Assembly: GCF_008728195.1 (NCBI RefSeq) | Contig: NZ_CP031599.1 | Location: 124,001 to 188,000, forward strand | DNA: 64,000 nt | Reading direction: 5' to 3' | From: Roseovarius indicus | GTDB lineage: Bacteria > Pseudomonadota > Alphaproteobacteria > Rhodobacterales > Rhodobacteraceae | In this document: one piece after another, positions 29,372 to 37,597 of the stretch | Numbering within the stretch: the stretch's first letter is position 1 | Layout of the letters: the number at the start of each line of letters is the position of its first letter | The notes under the pieces: generated by a model | Database searches by the model: none | Told to the model about the DNA's origin: nothing | The model's input: only the letters and a program-made list of their open reading frames with translations | Position numbers and translations under genes: made by a program

Positions 29372-29496
29372 GGTGCGCGACCCAGACGATCCGCAATCTC
29401 CGGAACCGGCATCTTGGCTTCCCGCCACTTGGCAATCTTCCGGCGTTCTTCCAGACTCAGGTGAGGGTAGCAGCATCCCATTTTGTCATCCTCCAT
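29372..29496 (-). pseudogene. IS30-family transposase N-terminal stub
   Basis: From the ATG at 29496 (or 29481) the minus frame reads CCYPHLSLEERRKIAKWREA, then KMPVPEIADRLGR, the N-terminal helix-turn-helix of IS30 transposases, and is then cut by the right end of the IS6 element at 29371. Only about 40 residues remain. The upstream 70 bases may include the IS30 terminal repeat. Confidence 0.75.
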
Positions 29497-29574
29497 GCAA
29501 ATCTCTGCTTCATAAAGATTTTGCACTTCGAATGTGAATCCACCCGTGTACACCCATTTGGCGCATAATCCTTC

Positions 29575-30393
29575 TTATGTTAATTTCCAGACCTCGCCAT
29601 CTTGTACCACCCGCGACTCAGACAACAGCTTCTCCAGATGCGCCGCAACGTTTCGTCCTGCGGCCATTGCGATATGTGGGTCGGTTTTCTGGTAGACGGA
29701 AGCGGCGATATTCTGGACCGAATCCGGGGTGTTTGAGAGGTGGGCGAGGATCTCCGCCTCGCGACGCATGCGGTTGGAAAGCAACCGTTTGACGTAAGGT
29801 TGCGGATCCCGGAGTATAGGTCCGTGCCCCGGAAAGTAGATCCTATCGTCGCGCTCAATCAGCCGCTGTAGCTGCGCGCAGTAGTCGTGCATGTTTCCGT
29901 CAGGGGGGCTGACGATCGAACTGTTCCAACTCATAACGTGGTCGCCCGTGAAGAGCACTCCGTCAGGTCTCGCGAAACAAAGGTGGTCGCTCGCGTGACC
30001 AGGTGTGTGCAGGACGGTAAGACCGGCAATGACCTGTCCGTCCTCCAGAAACCGGTCAGGTCGAAATGCATCGTCAGGGAATGCCCGTGAGGCATAAACA
30101 GGTGCGTCTGTCCGTGCTCGCAGGGCTGGGACGACTCCAAAATGATCAGAATGGTGGTGTGTGAGCAGAATCCCGGATGGTTTGGCCCCCAAATTTTCGA
30201 TGATTGCCTCGAAATGTGCACTGTCTTCTGCTGGGCCGGGGTCGATTATGAACCGACCATCAGGCGTATCAATGATGTAGCTATTTGTCCCGTGGTAGGT
30301 CATCTTTCCGGGATTATTCGCGACGATCCTCAAAATTCCAGGGGCCAATTCGACTTCCTTCGCGCGGCAAGGCTCCGGCTCTGAGAAAAACAT
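29575..30393 (-). CDS. MBL-fold metallo-hydrolase (LACTB2/glyoxalase II-like)
   Basis: A 272-residue metallo-beta-lactamase-fold hydrolase. Zinc ligands are in LLTHHHSDHFGV (HxHxDH), HTPGHASDHLCF, FTGDHVMSWN and FPGHGPI. The C-terminal winged-helix-like part (RREAEILAHLSNTPDSVQNIAA) is that of the LACTB2-like group, whose bacterial members often occur in CoA-ester catabolic clusters and may hydrolyse thioesters. The start at 30393 (MFFSEPEP) has GGAAGC a few bases upstream; 30408 and 30462 are alternatives. It lies downstream of bioY on the same strand, beyond a strong hairpin. Confidence 0.85.
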   Translation of the reverse strand: MFFSEPEPCRAKEVELAPGILRIVANNPGKMTYHGTNSYIIDTPDGRFIIDPGPAEDSAHFEAIIENLGAKPSGILLTHHHSDHFGVVPALRARTDAPVYASRAFPDDAFRPDRFLEDGQVIAGLTVLHTPGHASDHLCFARPDGVLFTGDHVMSWNSSIVSPPDGNMHDYCAQLQRLIERDDRIYFPGHGPILRDPQPYVKRLLSNRMRREAEILAHLSNTPDSVQNIAASVYQKTDPHIAMAAGRNVAAHLEKLLSESRVVQDGEVWKLT

Positions 30394-30546
30394 GCTGCTT
30401 CCTTTCATTGTGTGCGACCAGGTATTGATTGTGAACAATCCTGTTCGTACAGTTTTGCGCATTGCTCTTGCATGGTGCCGGAAACCTCAATCTGGCGACC
30501 GGTGCCTGTCAAATCTGGCATCCGGACCATTTCAACTTATATTGAA

Positions 30547-30587
30547 CCAAGACCGTATGAGACTGAAACAGTCTGATACAGTCTTGG
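30547..30587 (-). terminator. Long near-perfect hairpin between bioY and the MBL gene
   Basis: A 41-base inverted repeat: 19-base arms (30547-30565 and 30569-30587) match at 17 positions around an AAA loop; the inner 6 pairs are AGACTG/CAGTCT. It starts 8 bases after the bioY stop on the minus strand. On that strand it is followed by TTCAATATAAGTT, an A/T-rich but not T-only tract. It fits a terminator or an mRNA-stabilising structure ending the carboxylase-bioY transcript. Confidence 0.65.
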
Positions 30588-30595
30588 GCTGGCAG

Positions 30596-31162
30596 TCACA
30601 CAGGTCGGCGATTGTGGAAACCTGTATACAGAGCCACTGCGATCGCCGCTTTTATCAGATCCCCAGGAAGGAACGGGTATAGCCCGGCGATCAGTAGTTT
30701 CTCGCCATAGCCGACAAAGCCACCCAACCAGAGCAGCCCTGCGCAATACATGACTATCGAACCAAAAAAGACCGCGACAGATGCTCTGAACGCAGGCCGA
30801 AGTCCTTGCAGTGCTTGAACAATCCACCCGGCAGCGGCCGCTGCAAGTGCGAAGCCTACCAAGTATCCGCCTGTGGGACCCGCAATATACGCCAGTCCGG
30901 CCGGAGCCGGAGGCGTGCCTGCGAAAACCGGCAGGCCAAGCAGACCTTCAAAAAGGTATGTCACAACAACAAGACTACTGCGCACCGGCCCCAGGAAAAG
31001 GCCCAGACCCAAGACAACCAGGGTCTGTGTAGACATAGGTACGGGGTAGAACGGCACCACGATTTTGGCGGATAGTGTCAGAAGAATTGTGCCGACGAGT
31101 ATTATCGAGATCTCTTGGGTAAGTTTTGCGAGTGTTTGGCTTTGAGTGGTTTCCAGATTCAT
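30596..31162 (-). CDS. bioY: Biotin transporter BioY (ECF S component)
   Basis: A 188-residue integral membrane protein with about six helices. BioY marks: VPFYPVPMSTQTLVVLGLG in helix 2, YLFEGLLGLPVFAGTPP, and the biotin-site segment LAYIAGPTGGYLVGFALA. The ending LPGDLIKAAIAVALY is also typical. BioY captures biotin, alone or with an EcfAT energising module; no bioM/bioN genes are adjacent. It follows the acyl-CoA dehydrogenase by 48 bases on the same strand, so it is likely the last gene of the operon encoding a biotin-dependent carboxylase. That is a direct link between cofactor supply and demand. Confidence 0.93.
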   Translation of the reverse strand: MNLETTQSQTLAKLTQEISIILVGTILLTLSAKIVVPFYPVPMSTQTLVVLGLGLFLGPVRSSLVVVTYLFEGLLGLPVFAGTPPAPAGLAYIAGPTGGYLVGFALAAAAAGWIVQALQGLRPAFRASVAVFFGSIVMYCAGLLWLGGFVGYGEKLLIAGLYPFLPGDLIKAAIAVALYTGFHNRRPV

Positions 31163-31210
31163 CTTTTTCGTCCTTGTTTCTGTAGACCGTTGATTTTTTG
31201 AATAGTAAGC

Positions 31211-32377
31211 TCACATGCGCTTGGCGACTTCTTCCAACATGACTTCGCTCGCCCCGCCGCCGATGGCCTGCACACGGGCATCGCGTGACATGCGTTCCAC
31301 CGGTGTTTCGCGCATATAACCCATGCCGCCGTGAAACTGGACGCAGTCATAAAGCACGCTGTTCACCAGTTCGCCGCAATAGGCTTTGACCATCGAGACC
31401 TCTTTCACGCAGTCACCGCCCGCGGCATCCAGACCGGCGGCGTGATAGACCAGCTGACGTCCTGCCGCGATCCGCGTCTGACAGTCGGCCAGCCGTTGGC
31501 GCACGGCCTGCTTGTCCCACAGAACACCGCCAAAGGCCTTGCGCTGCTTGACGTAATCCACGGTCATGTCCAGCGCGGTTTGCGCTTCGGCACAGGCCAT
31601 CGCACCCAGCACAATGCGTTCGTTCTGGAAGTTCTTCATTACCGAATAGAAACCGCGGTTGACCTCGCCCAAGACGTTTTCGGCCGGGATGCGGACATCT
31701 TCGAAGATCAGTTCGGCGGTGTCCGAGCACAGCCAGCCGGTCTTGTTCAACGCCCGTCCGACCGAAAAGCCCGGCGTGCCTTTTTCGACCGCAAATATGG
31801 TGATCCCGCGCGACCCCTTGGCATCGGGATCGGTCTTGGCACCGACAAAGTAGAGATCGCCATGCACGCCGTTGGTGATGAACATCTTGGTGCCGTTCAG
31901 CACCCAATCCGACCCGTCCCGCACCGCGCGGGAGCGCATGCCCGCCACGTCCGATCCCGCGCCCGGTTCGGTCACAGCAACGGCGGTGATCATTTCGCCC
32001 GAGACGATCGACGGCATCCAGCGCGCCTTCTGTTCGGGCGTGCCGGCGTTTTCCAGATGCGGCGAGGCCATGTCGGTGTGGACCAGAACCGTGGCCGAGA
32101 ACCCGCCGAAAGTGGATCGCCCGACCTCTTCGGCCAAAACCACGCTGGACATCACGTCCAGCCCCGCGCCGCCATACTGTTCGTCATAGCGCATCCCCAG
32201 CACGCCGAGATCACCCATCCGGCGCAGCACGTCGCGGGGTACCTTGCCCTCCTCCTCCCAAGGCTCGGCCTTGGCGGTCACCTCGGCTTCAATGAACCGG
32301 CGCAACTGGTTGCGGATCATCTCGAGGTCTTCGTTGAACGGGCCGGTGACCTGAGTAATGCTGTCTTGTCTGGTCAT
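31211..32377 (-). CDS. Acyl-CoA dehydrogenase (AtuD/LCAD-like)
   Basis: A 388-residue FAD enzyme introducing an alpha,beta double bond in an acyl-CoA. Signatures: AVTEPGAGSDVAGM, WVLNGTKMFITNG, and DYVKQRKAFG. The C-terminal FHGGMGYMRETPVERMSRDAR is complete. The usual C-terminal Glu is replaced (IGGGASEVM). Instead NFQNERIVLGAM carries a Glu where long-chain and isovaleryl-type enzymes have their base. That pattern, and the adjoining carboxylase, fit isovaleryl-CoA or citronellyl-CoA as substrate. The start at 32377 overlaps the carboxylase alpha stop by four bases. It is the fifth gene of the tetR-led operon. Confidence 0.85.
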   Translation of the reverse strand: MTRQDSITQVTGPFNEDLEMIRNQLRRFIEAEVTAKAEPWEEEGKVPRDVLRRMGDLGVLGMRYDEQYGGAGLDVMSSVVLAEEVGRSTFGGFSATVLVHTDMASPHLENAGTPEQKARWMPSIVSGEMITAVAVTEPGAGSDVAGMRSRAVRDGSDWVLNGTKMFITNGVHGDLYFVGAKTDPDAKGSRGITIFAVEKGTPGFSVGRALNKTGWLCSDTAELIFEDVRIPAENVLGEVNRGFYSVMKNFQNERIVLGAMACAEAQTALDMTVDYVKQRKAFGGVLWDKQAVRQRLADCQTRIAAGRQLVYHAAGLDAAGGDCVKEVSMVKAYCGELVNSVLYDCVQFHGGMGYMRETPVERMSRDARVQAIGGGASEVMLEEVAKRM

Positions 32378-34383
32378 GTGTTTTCCTCTGGATCGAGTTT
32401 GATAAGTGGGACGTGCCCGGCAACCGTGTCGCCCGGAGCACAATAGATTTCCGTCACCACGCCCGCGACCGGCGCGGGCAGGCTTTGCAACAGCTTCATG
32501 GCTTCCAGCACCACCAGCGTGTCACCGGCTTCGACGCGGTCGCCGGGCGCGACGCGCACCTCGGCAACAGCACCCGGCATGGGCGCCGACAGCAGGTCAG
32601 CGCCGTCAGATCCACCCGTGGCGCGTTGCAGATGCTGATCCTCCAGCGTGCGCAGGTCTGCCGCTGTCATTCCGGCAGAGGTTTGCAGGTGCACCCGCCA
32701 ATGATCGCGGGCACGTTCGACATGGGCGATGCGCGCAAATGGAACACCGTCGATGCGTCCGCTCAGACGGTCCCCGGTCAGGGCGGCGGTTTCGACCGTG
32801 ACGGTCTGGCCGCCTGGCGGCACGGCGGCGAATATTGTTCCGGAGCCGGTCACGCGGATCGGGTCGTCATTCGTTGTATCCCAATAGGATGCCGCACCGG
32901 GCCGCCCCGCAGGGGCCGTGAGCCGCCATGACCCCAAGCTTTCCCAGGGCGACGCGCCCGCCGCCGCTGGCGCGAGATGCAGATGCAGCGCAATCGCGGC
33001 AAGGGCCATGTCCCGGGGATCGGGGGTCGGGTGCGTCCAGCCATCGGGGAACATCTCGGGCAAACCCGATGTGTGGTGCCGGAACGTCTGAAAATCCGGA
33101 TGCAGCAGCAGGGCACGTTGATAGGCCAGATTCAGACCGACGCCACCGACGGCAAAGGCATCCATTGCGGCAACCGCCTGACGGATCGCCCCGGCCCGGT
33201 CCGGCGCATGGACGATCAGCTTGGCAATCATCGAATCGTAATGGTGGCTGACGACCGAGCCTGCTTCGACCCCTGTATCCAGCCGCACGCCGGCGGGCGG
33301 AGCCCAAAGGGTGATCTGGCCCGTCTCGGGGCGGAAGTCTTCGGCCGGGCTCTCGGCGGCGATGCGGATTTCGATGGCGTGCCCGTCGAATTGCACATCC
33401 GATTGCGCCAGTGTCAGCGGCTCGCCCCGCGCGATGCGCAACTGCCATTCAACCAGGTCGATGCCGGTGATTGCCTCGGTTACGGGGTGTTCCACCTGCA
33501 AGCGGGTGTTCATTTCCAGAAAGTAATATTCGCCACGGGCCGGATCATAGAGGTATTCGACCGTCCCCGCGGAGCGATAACCGATCGCCTGGGCCAGCCG
33601 CACAGCCGCCGCGCGCATGTCGTCGCGCACAGTCTCGGGCAGATCGGCGGCGGGGGCCTCTTCGATCAGCTTTTGGTGGTTGCGCTGAAGCGAACAGTCG
33701 CGGTCGCCCAGATGCAGCACGGTGCCGTGGGTATCGCCCAGAACCTGCACTTCGACGTGGCGGGCACGGGGCGCGTAGCGTTCAAGGAACACCGCCGGAT
33801 CGCCAAACGCCCCCTGGGCCTCCGCCCGGGCGGAGGCGATCGCCTCGGGCGCCTCGCCCAGATCGGTGACAAGACGCATGCCGCGCCCGCCGCCGCCTGC
33901 GCTGGCCTTGACCAGAAAGGGGGTGCCAAGCGCGCGTGCCTCTTCCAGCAATCGCGCGGCGGACTGATCTTCGCCGCGATAACCGGGCAGCACGGGCACG
34001 CCCGCCGCTTCGGCGGCGGCCTTGGCTTCGATCTTGGAACCCATCCGTGCGATGGCGTCGGGTTCCGGCCCGATGAACACAAGGCCCGCCGCCTCGACCG
34101 CCGCCGCGAAACCGGCATTCTCAGACAGAAAACCATAGCCCGGGTGCACCGCACCCGCGCCCGTCGCCCGCGCGGCCTCAAGGATGGCCTCGACGTTCAA
34201 ATAACTGTCTGACGGGGCGGCCCCACCGATGCAGACGGCATGATCGGCCTCGGCCACGAAGGGCGCGTCGCGGTCCGCGTCCGAAAACACCGCGACGCTT
34301 TCCAGCCCCAGTTTGCGGCATCCGCGGTGAATGCGCTGGGCAATCTCGCCACGGTTGGCGATCAGGACTCGGGTGAAGCTCAT
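32374..34383 (-). CDS. Acyl-CoA carboxylase alpha subunit (biotin carboxylase-BCCP), methylcrotonyl-type
   Basis: A 669-residue biotin-containing subunit. Residues 1-450 are biotin carboxylase: VLIANRGEIAQRIHRGC, the ATP loop KASAGGGGRGMRLV, then EMNTRLQVEHPVTEAITG. A BT-type linker domain follows. The C-terminal 75 residues are a BCCP lipoyl-like domain with the biotinyl Lys in VLEAMKLLQS (about residue 630). It carboxylates its own biotin with bicarbonate and ATP; the beta subunit is encoded two genes upstream. The start at 34383 overlaps the hydratase stop (ATGA). The gene order beta, hydratase, alpha matches liuB-liuC-liuD, so methylcrotonyl-CoA is the first guess. Confidence 0.9.
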   Translation of the reverse strand: MSFTRVLIANRGEIAQRIHRGCRKLGLESVAVFSDADRDAPFVAEADHAVCIGGAAPSDSYLNVEAILEAARATGAGAVHPGYGFLSENAGFAAAVEAAGLVFIGPEPDAIARMGSKIEAKAAAEAAGVPVLPGYRGEDQSAARLLEEARALGTPFLVKASAGGGGRGMRLVTDLGEAPEAIASARAEAQGAFGDPAVFLERYAPRARHVEVQVLGDTHGTVLHLGDRDCSLQRNHQKLIEEAPAADLPETVRDDMRAAAVRLAQAIGYRSAGTVEYLYDPARGEYYFLEMNTRLQVEHPVTEAITGIDLVEWQLRIARGEPLTLAQSDVQFDGHAIEIRIAAESPAEDFRPETGQITLWAPPAGVRLDTGVEAGSVVSHHYDSMIAKLIVHAPDRAGAIRQAVAAMDAFAVGGVGLNLAYQRALLLHPDFQTFRHHTSGLPEMFPDGWTHPTPDPRDMALAAIALHLHLAPAAAGASPWESLGSWRLTAPAGRPGAASYWDTTNDDPIRVTGSGTIFAAVPPGGQTVTVETAALTGDRLSGRIDGVPFARIAHVERARDHWRVHLQTSAGMTAADLRTLEDQHLQRATGGSDGADLLSAPMPGAVAEVRVAPGDRVEAGDTLVVLEAMKLLQSLPAPVAGVVTEIYCAPGDTVAGHVPLIKLDPEENT

Positions 34384-35174
34384 TTCACCCGCCATGACGG
34401 AACGCTCTTGTTGATAAAGCTGTTGATGCCTTCGATGCCTTCTTCGGTTTCCCAGGCATCGGCCAGACGGTCGGCGGTATAGATCATGTTGGTTTCAAAA
34501 TCGTGGGACGCGACATAGGCGATCAGCGCCTTGGTGTCGGCCACCGCGCCCGGCGCGGCCTGCAGGTGATTTTGGACGACGCTCTCGGTGGCCGCGTCCA
34601 GAACATCGGCGGCCACGACCTCGGTCAACAGACCGATCCGTTCGGCGCGCATACTGTCGAACAACGCGCCCGACAACATGGTTTCGCGCGAATGCACCTT
34701 GCCGATGCGGGCCACGACGTAGGGCGAGATATTCGCGGGCAGCAGACCCAGCTTTACTTCGGTCAGGCCAAAGCGGGATCCTTCGGTGCCAATAGTATAG
34801 TCGCAAACCGAAATCATGCCGACACCGCCACCATAGGCCGACCCGTTGATGCGCCCGATCAAGGGCTTGGGCAGCGTGTCAAGACGGCGCAACAGCCGCG
34901 CCAGCGTGGCGCTTTGTTCGACCCGCTCGGCGCGGGATTTTTCGACATTCGAGGCGAACCAGTTGAAATCACCACCCGCGCAGAAGCTCTTGCCCGCGCC
35001 GGTCAGGATCACGATGCGCACGCTGTCATCGGCGGCCAGCTTTTCGGCGGCATCGTACAGCTCAGCGATCAGCCCGCCGTTCAATGCGTTGTGCTTGTCA
35101 GGACGATTGAGCGTTACCGTGGCAACCCCGCGCGCGTCGGTTTCGACAAGGATGGTTTCATAGGTGGTCGTCAT
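34380..35174 (-). CDS. Enoyl-CoA hydratase, LiuC/methylglutaconyl-CoA hydratase-like
   Basis: A 264-residue crotonase. The oxyanion-hole segments are SFCAGGDFNWF and GSAYGGGVGMISVCDY, and the catalytic region is FGLTEVKLGLLPANISPYV. The last segment, with PANISPYVVARIG, resembles LiuC proteins that hydrate 3-methylglutaconyl-CoA. It sits between the two carboxylase subunit genes, exactly as in leucine/isovalerate (liu) operons, 10 bases after the beta subunit stop and overlapping the alpha start. No HMG-CoA lyase (LiuE) gene is in the window, so the next step must be encoded elsewhere or differ. Confidence 0.87.
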   Translation of the reverse strand: MTTTYETILVETDARGVATVTLNRPDKHNALNGGLIAELYDAAEKLAADDSVRIVILTGAGKSFCAGGDFNWFASNVEKSRAERVEQSATLARLLRRLDTLPKPLIGRINGSAYGGGVGMISVCDYTIGTEGSRFGLTEVKLGLLPANISPYVVARIGKVHSRETMLSGALFDSMRAERIGLLTEVVAADVLDAATESVVQNHLQAAPGAVADTKALIAYVASHDFETNMIYTADRLADAWETEEGIEGINSFINKSVPSWRVK

Positions 35175-35184
35175 GGCATTGGTC

Positions 35185-36783
35185 TCACATTCTGAATACG
35201 GGCGTGTGGCGCCCGGCCTCGGGCACCGAAGAGATAATGGCCAGGCACAGGCCCAGGATATCGCGGGTCTGTCCGGGTTCGATCAGCCCGTCATCCCAAA
35301 GCCGCGAGGTGGCATAATAAGGATCGGACTGTTCGCCATACTGGGCGCGCACCTGCGCCTCGATCCGGGCCATGTCGGCCTGCATCTTGTCCGGATCGCC
35401 CCCCTTCTGGCGGCGCAGTTCCAGCATCACATTGGTGGCGATGTCGGCGGACATGGTGGCCAGTTCCGCGGTCGGCCAGGCAAAGAGGAAATTCGGCGCG
35501 AAACCGCGTCCGCACATGCCGTAGTTGCCCGCCCCGTAAGAGCCACCCAGCAGCACCGACAGGCGCGGCACCTTGGCCACCGACATGGCATAAACCAGCT
35601 TGGCGCTGTCCTTGGCGATGCCGCCGCGTTCGGCGTCGGTGCCAACCATGAAGCCCGAGATGTTGTGCAGGAACAAAAGCGGGATGTTGCGTTGATCGCA
35701 CATCGACACGAATTGCGCGCCCTTCAGAGAACTTTCGGACAAAAGCGCGCCGTTGTTGGCCAGGATGCCAACGCGGTATCCATGGATGCACGCCGTGCCG
35801 CAGACCAGCGTTTCGCCCCAACCGGGTTTGAATTCGCGGAATTCTCCGGCGTCGATCATGCGCAGCAGAACCTCGCGCATGTCATAGGGTTCCTTGCGGT
35901 CAGCACTGATGACGCCAAGCAGCTCCTGGGGATCATGCGCGGGTGGCTGTGGCAGCTTGTCGGGCTGCATCGGGCGCGACTGGCCCAGCTCGGCCACGAT
36001 GTCGCGCATCAGCGCCAGCGCGTGGTGCTCGTCATCAGCCAGATGGTCGGACACCCCCGAAACACGCGAATGCATCTCGGCCCCGCCCAGCGTTTCGCCA
36101 TCGACCACTTCGTTGATCGCCACCTTGACGATCGACGGCCCGCCCAAATGGATGCGCGCGTTGCCGCGCACCATGATGACCTCGTCCGACAGGGCGGGAA
36201 TATAGGCCCCGCCCGCCGTGCAGCCGCCGAACACGGCCGAGATCTGCGGCAGACCGCTGGCCGACATGTTGGTCTGGCGGTAAAAAGAATTGCCGAAATG
36301 CCGAGCATCGGGGAAGACCCTGTCCTGCTCTGGCAGATAGGCACCGCCGCAATCCACCAGATAGAGGCAGGGCAGCCGGTTCTCGGCTGCGATTTCCTGG
36401 GCGCGGATGTGTTTCTGCACGGTTTCGTGATAGAAAGACCCACCCTTCACTGTCGCATCGTTGGCGATCACAACGCAGGGCAGCCCGTGGACGATCCCGA
36501 TACCGGTCACGATCCCCGCACCGGGCACCTCGCCCCCGTATTGACCGTAGGCGGCAAGCGACGACAGCTCAAGAAACGCAGTGCCCGGATCCACCAGCAG
36601 GTCGATCCGTTCGCGGACCAACAGCTTGCTGCGCTTGCGATGCCGCGCGACCATGTCGGGGCGGCCGCCAGCCGTTGCTTCGGCGATCCGCGCGCGCAGC
36701 GTTTCGACGCGCTCGCTTTGTGCGGCGTGGTTGCGGGTGTAGGTCTCTGATGCGGTCAGCACCGCTGTTTCAAGACGTGCCAT
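35185..36783 (-). CDS. Acyl-CoA carboxylase beta subunit (carboxyltransferase), methylcrotonyl-type
   Basis: A 532-residue carboxyltransferase with both crotonase-like halves. Key stretches: RHRKRSKLLVRERIDLLVDPG, the acyl-CoA pocket YGQYGGEVPGAGIVTGIG, CVVIANDATVKGGSFYHETV, GGAYLPEQDRVFPD and FGGCTAGGAYIPALSDE. The C-terminal oxyanion hole is GNYGMCGRGFAPNFLFAWP. The sequence GGAYLPEQ...FGRIFYNQ-type pattern (here FGNSFYRQTNMS) is that of methylcrotonyl/geranyl-CoA carboxylases, not propionyl-CoA ones. The start at 36783, four bases after the tetR stop, was chosen over 36852, which lies inside tetR. Confidence 0.9.
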   Translation of the reverse strand: MARLETAVLTASETYTRNHAAQSERVETLRARIAEATAGGRPDMVARHRKRSKLLVRERIDLLVDPGTAFLELSSLAAYGQYGGEVPGAGIVTGIGIVHGLPCVVIANDATVKGGSFYHETVQKHIRAQEIAAENRLPCLYLVDCGGAYLPEQDRVFPDARHFGNSFYRQTNMSASGLPQISAVFGGCTAGGAYIPALSDEVIMVRGNARIHLGGPSIVKVAINEVVDGETLGGAEMHSRVSGVSDHLADDEHHALALMRDIVAELGQSRPMQPDKLPQPPAHDPQELLGVISADRKEPYDMREVLLRMIDAGEFREFKPGWGETLVCGTACIHGYRVGILANNGALLSESSLKGAQFVSMCDQRNIPLLFLHNISGFMVGTDAERGGIAKDSAKLVYAMSVAKVPRLSVLLGGSYGAGNYGMCGRGFAPNFLFAWPTAELATMSADIATNVMLELRRQKGGDPDKMQADMARIEAQVRAQYGEQSDPYYATSRLWDDGLIEPGQTRDILGLCLAIISSVPEAGRHTPVFRM

Positions 36784-36787
36784 GAAG

Positions 36788-37417
36788 TCAGGTATCCTGT
36801 CTTTGGAGTATCCCGTTGAGGAACACATCGGCATAGGTGCGTGACAACGCATCGGCGCTACCGCGGTCCGGGTCGAACCAATCGAGCGTGGCGTTCAATG
36901 TACCGATCAGCATCAGGCGCAGGCGACGGATATCGACGTCTTGCTTCAGCGTGCCGTCTTTCTTAAGCTGGGACAGAAGACTGTCCCACTCTGCCTCATA
37001 GGCCCTTCGCGTAGGCAAGTTGGCATCCCGGACGGATTGCGGCACCTGCCCGAAAATACGCACATTCGCCGATGTATAATCGCTCACATCAAGAAGCGCG
37101 CGCAGATGCGCCCGGATCGCGGCGCGCAGTACCGTTTCGCCGTCGGTATCGGCCCGCAGGTCGGTGATGGCGTCTCTCATGCTCGCGTGAACGACTCGAA
37201 TCCCTGCATCAAGAACGGCCGCGACGATCTCGTCCTTGGAACCGAAATGATAGTATATGCTACCCGCCTTGATCCCGGCGGCCTCGGCAATTTTTCGGAG
37301 CGAAACGGACCCGTAGCCTTGTTCGCGGAAAAGCCGCGCGGCAATGTCCAGCACCCCGTCCCGTCCAACCGCGCTGCGCGATGTCTCGTTGACTTTGATT
37401 GCCGTGTTTTGTGCCAT
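36788..37417 (-). CDS. TetR-family repressor heading the carboxylase operon
   Basis: A 209-residue repressor. The N-terminal HTH is VLDIAARLFREQGYGSVSLRKIAEAAGIKAGSIYYHFGSK (helices about 20-65, quoted in part). The C-terminal ligand domain has the TSANVRIFGQVP segment shared with both halves of the tandem TetR protein at 51916-53280, so the three domains are paralogous. It is the first gene of tetR-beta-hydratase-alpha-dehydrogenase-bioY. The CTAAC-N4-GTTAG operator at 37445-37458 lies 28 bases upstream, so autoregulation is likely. The inducer is probably an acyl-CoA of the pathway. Confidence 0.88.
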   Translation of the reverse strand: MAQNTAIKVNETSRSAVGRDGVLDIAARLFREQGYGSVSLRKIAEAAGIKAGSIYYHFGSKDEIVAAVLDAGIRVVHASMRDAITDLRADTDGETVLRAAIRAHLRALLDVSDYTSANVRIFGQVPQSVRDANLPTRRAYEAEWDSLLSQLKKDGTLKQDVDIRRLRLMLIGTLNATLDWFDPDRGSADALSRTYADVFLNGILQRQDT

Positions 37418-37444
37418 AGACTTTCGTATCGCCCCAACGCCTAA

Positions 37445-37458
37445 CTAACGCCTGTTAG
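37445..37458. promoter_or_regulatory. CTAAC-N4-GTTAG operator, copy 1 (carboxylase operon)
   Basis: CTAACGCCTGTTAG, both half-sites perfect. It is placed 28 bases upstream of the tetR start that heads the carboxylase-bioY operon. It shares arms and 4-base spacing with five other sites in the catabolic island. Confidence 0.75.
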
Positions 37459-37561
37459 GTTAATAACGCAAGTGAGTCAATCGTCGTGATCGTGCCAGAC
37501 TAGAGTTTGCGGAAAATTCCGCATTGGCGACCGCCAAGAGGCCGCCCAGACATTAATGTGC

Positions 37562-37592
37562 TTGCCCGGACCCCGTCATCGGGTCCGGGCAA
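37562..37592 (-). terminator. Terminator hairpin after the SDR gene
   Basis: A perfect 12-bp stem, TTGCCCGGACCC (37562-37573) with GGGTCCGGGCAA (37581-37592), and a 7-base loop, beginning 6 bases past the stop of the SDR gene on the minus strand. There is only a weak T-rich tail. It separates the thiolase-SDR operon from the tetR operator region. Confidence 0.75.
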
Positions 37593-37597
37593 ATGCC

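Noticed and set aside
32977..36750. Long plus-strand frames opposite both subunits of the first carboxylase
   Set aside because: They mirror the codon bias of the minus-strand genes and carry no motifs or proper starts.
36788..36852. Start of the first carboxylase beta subunit at 36852
   Set aside because: It would overlap tetR by more than 60 bases; the Met at 36783 is close to the tetR stop and begins the usual family N terminus.
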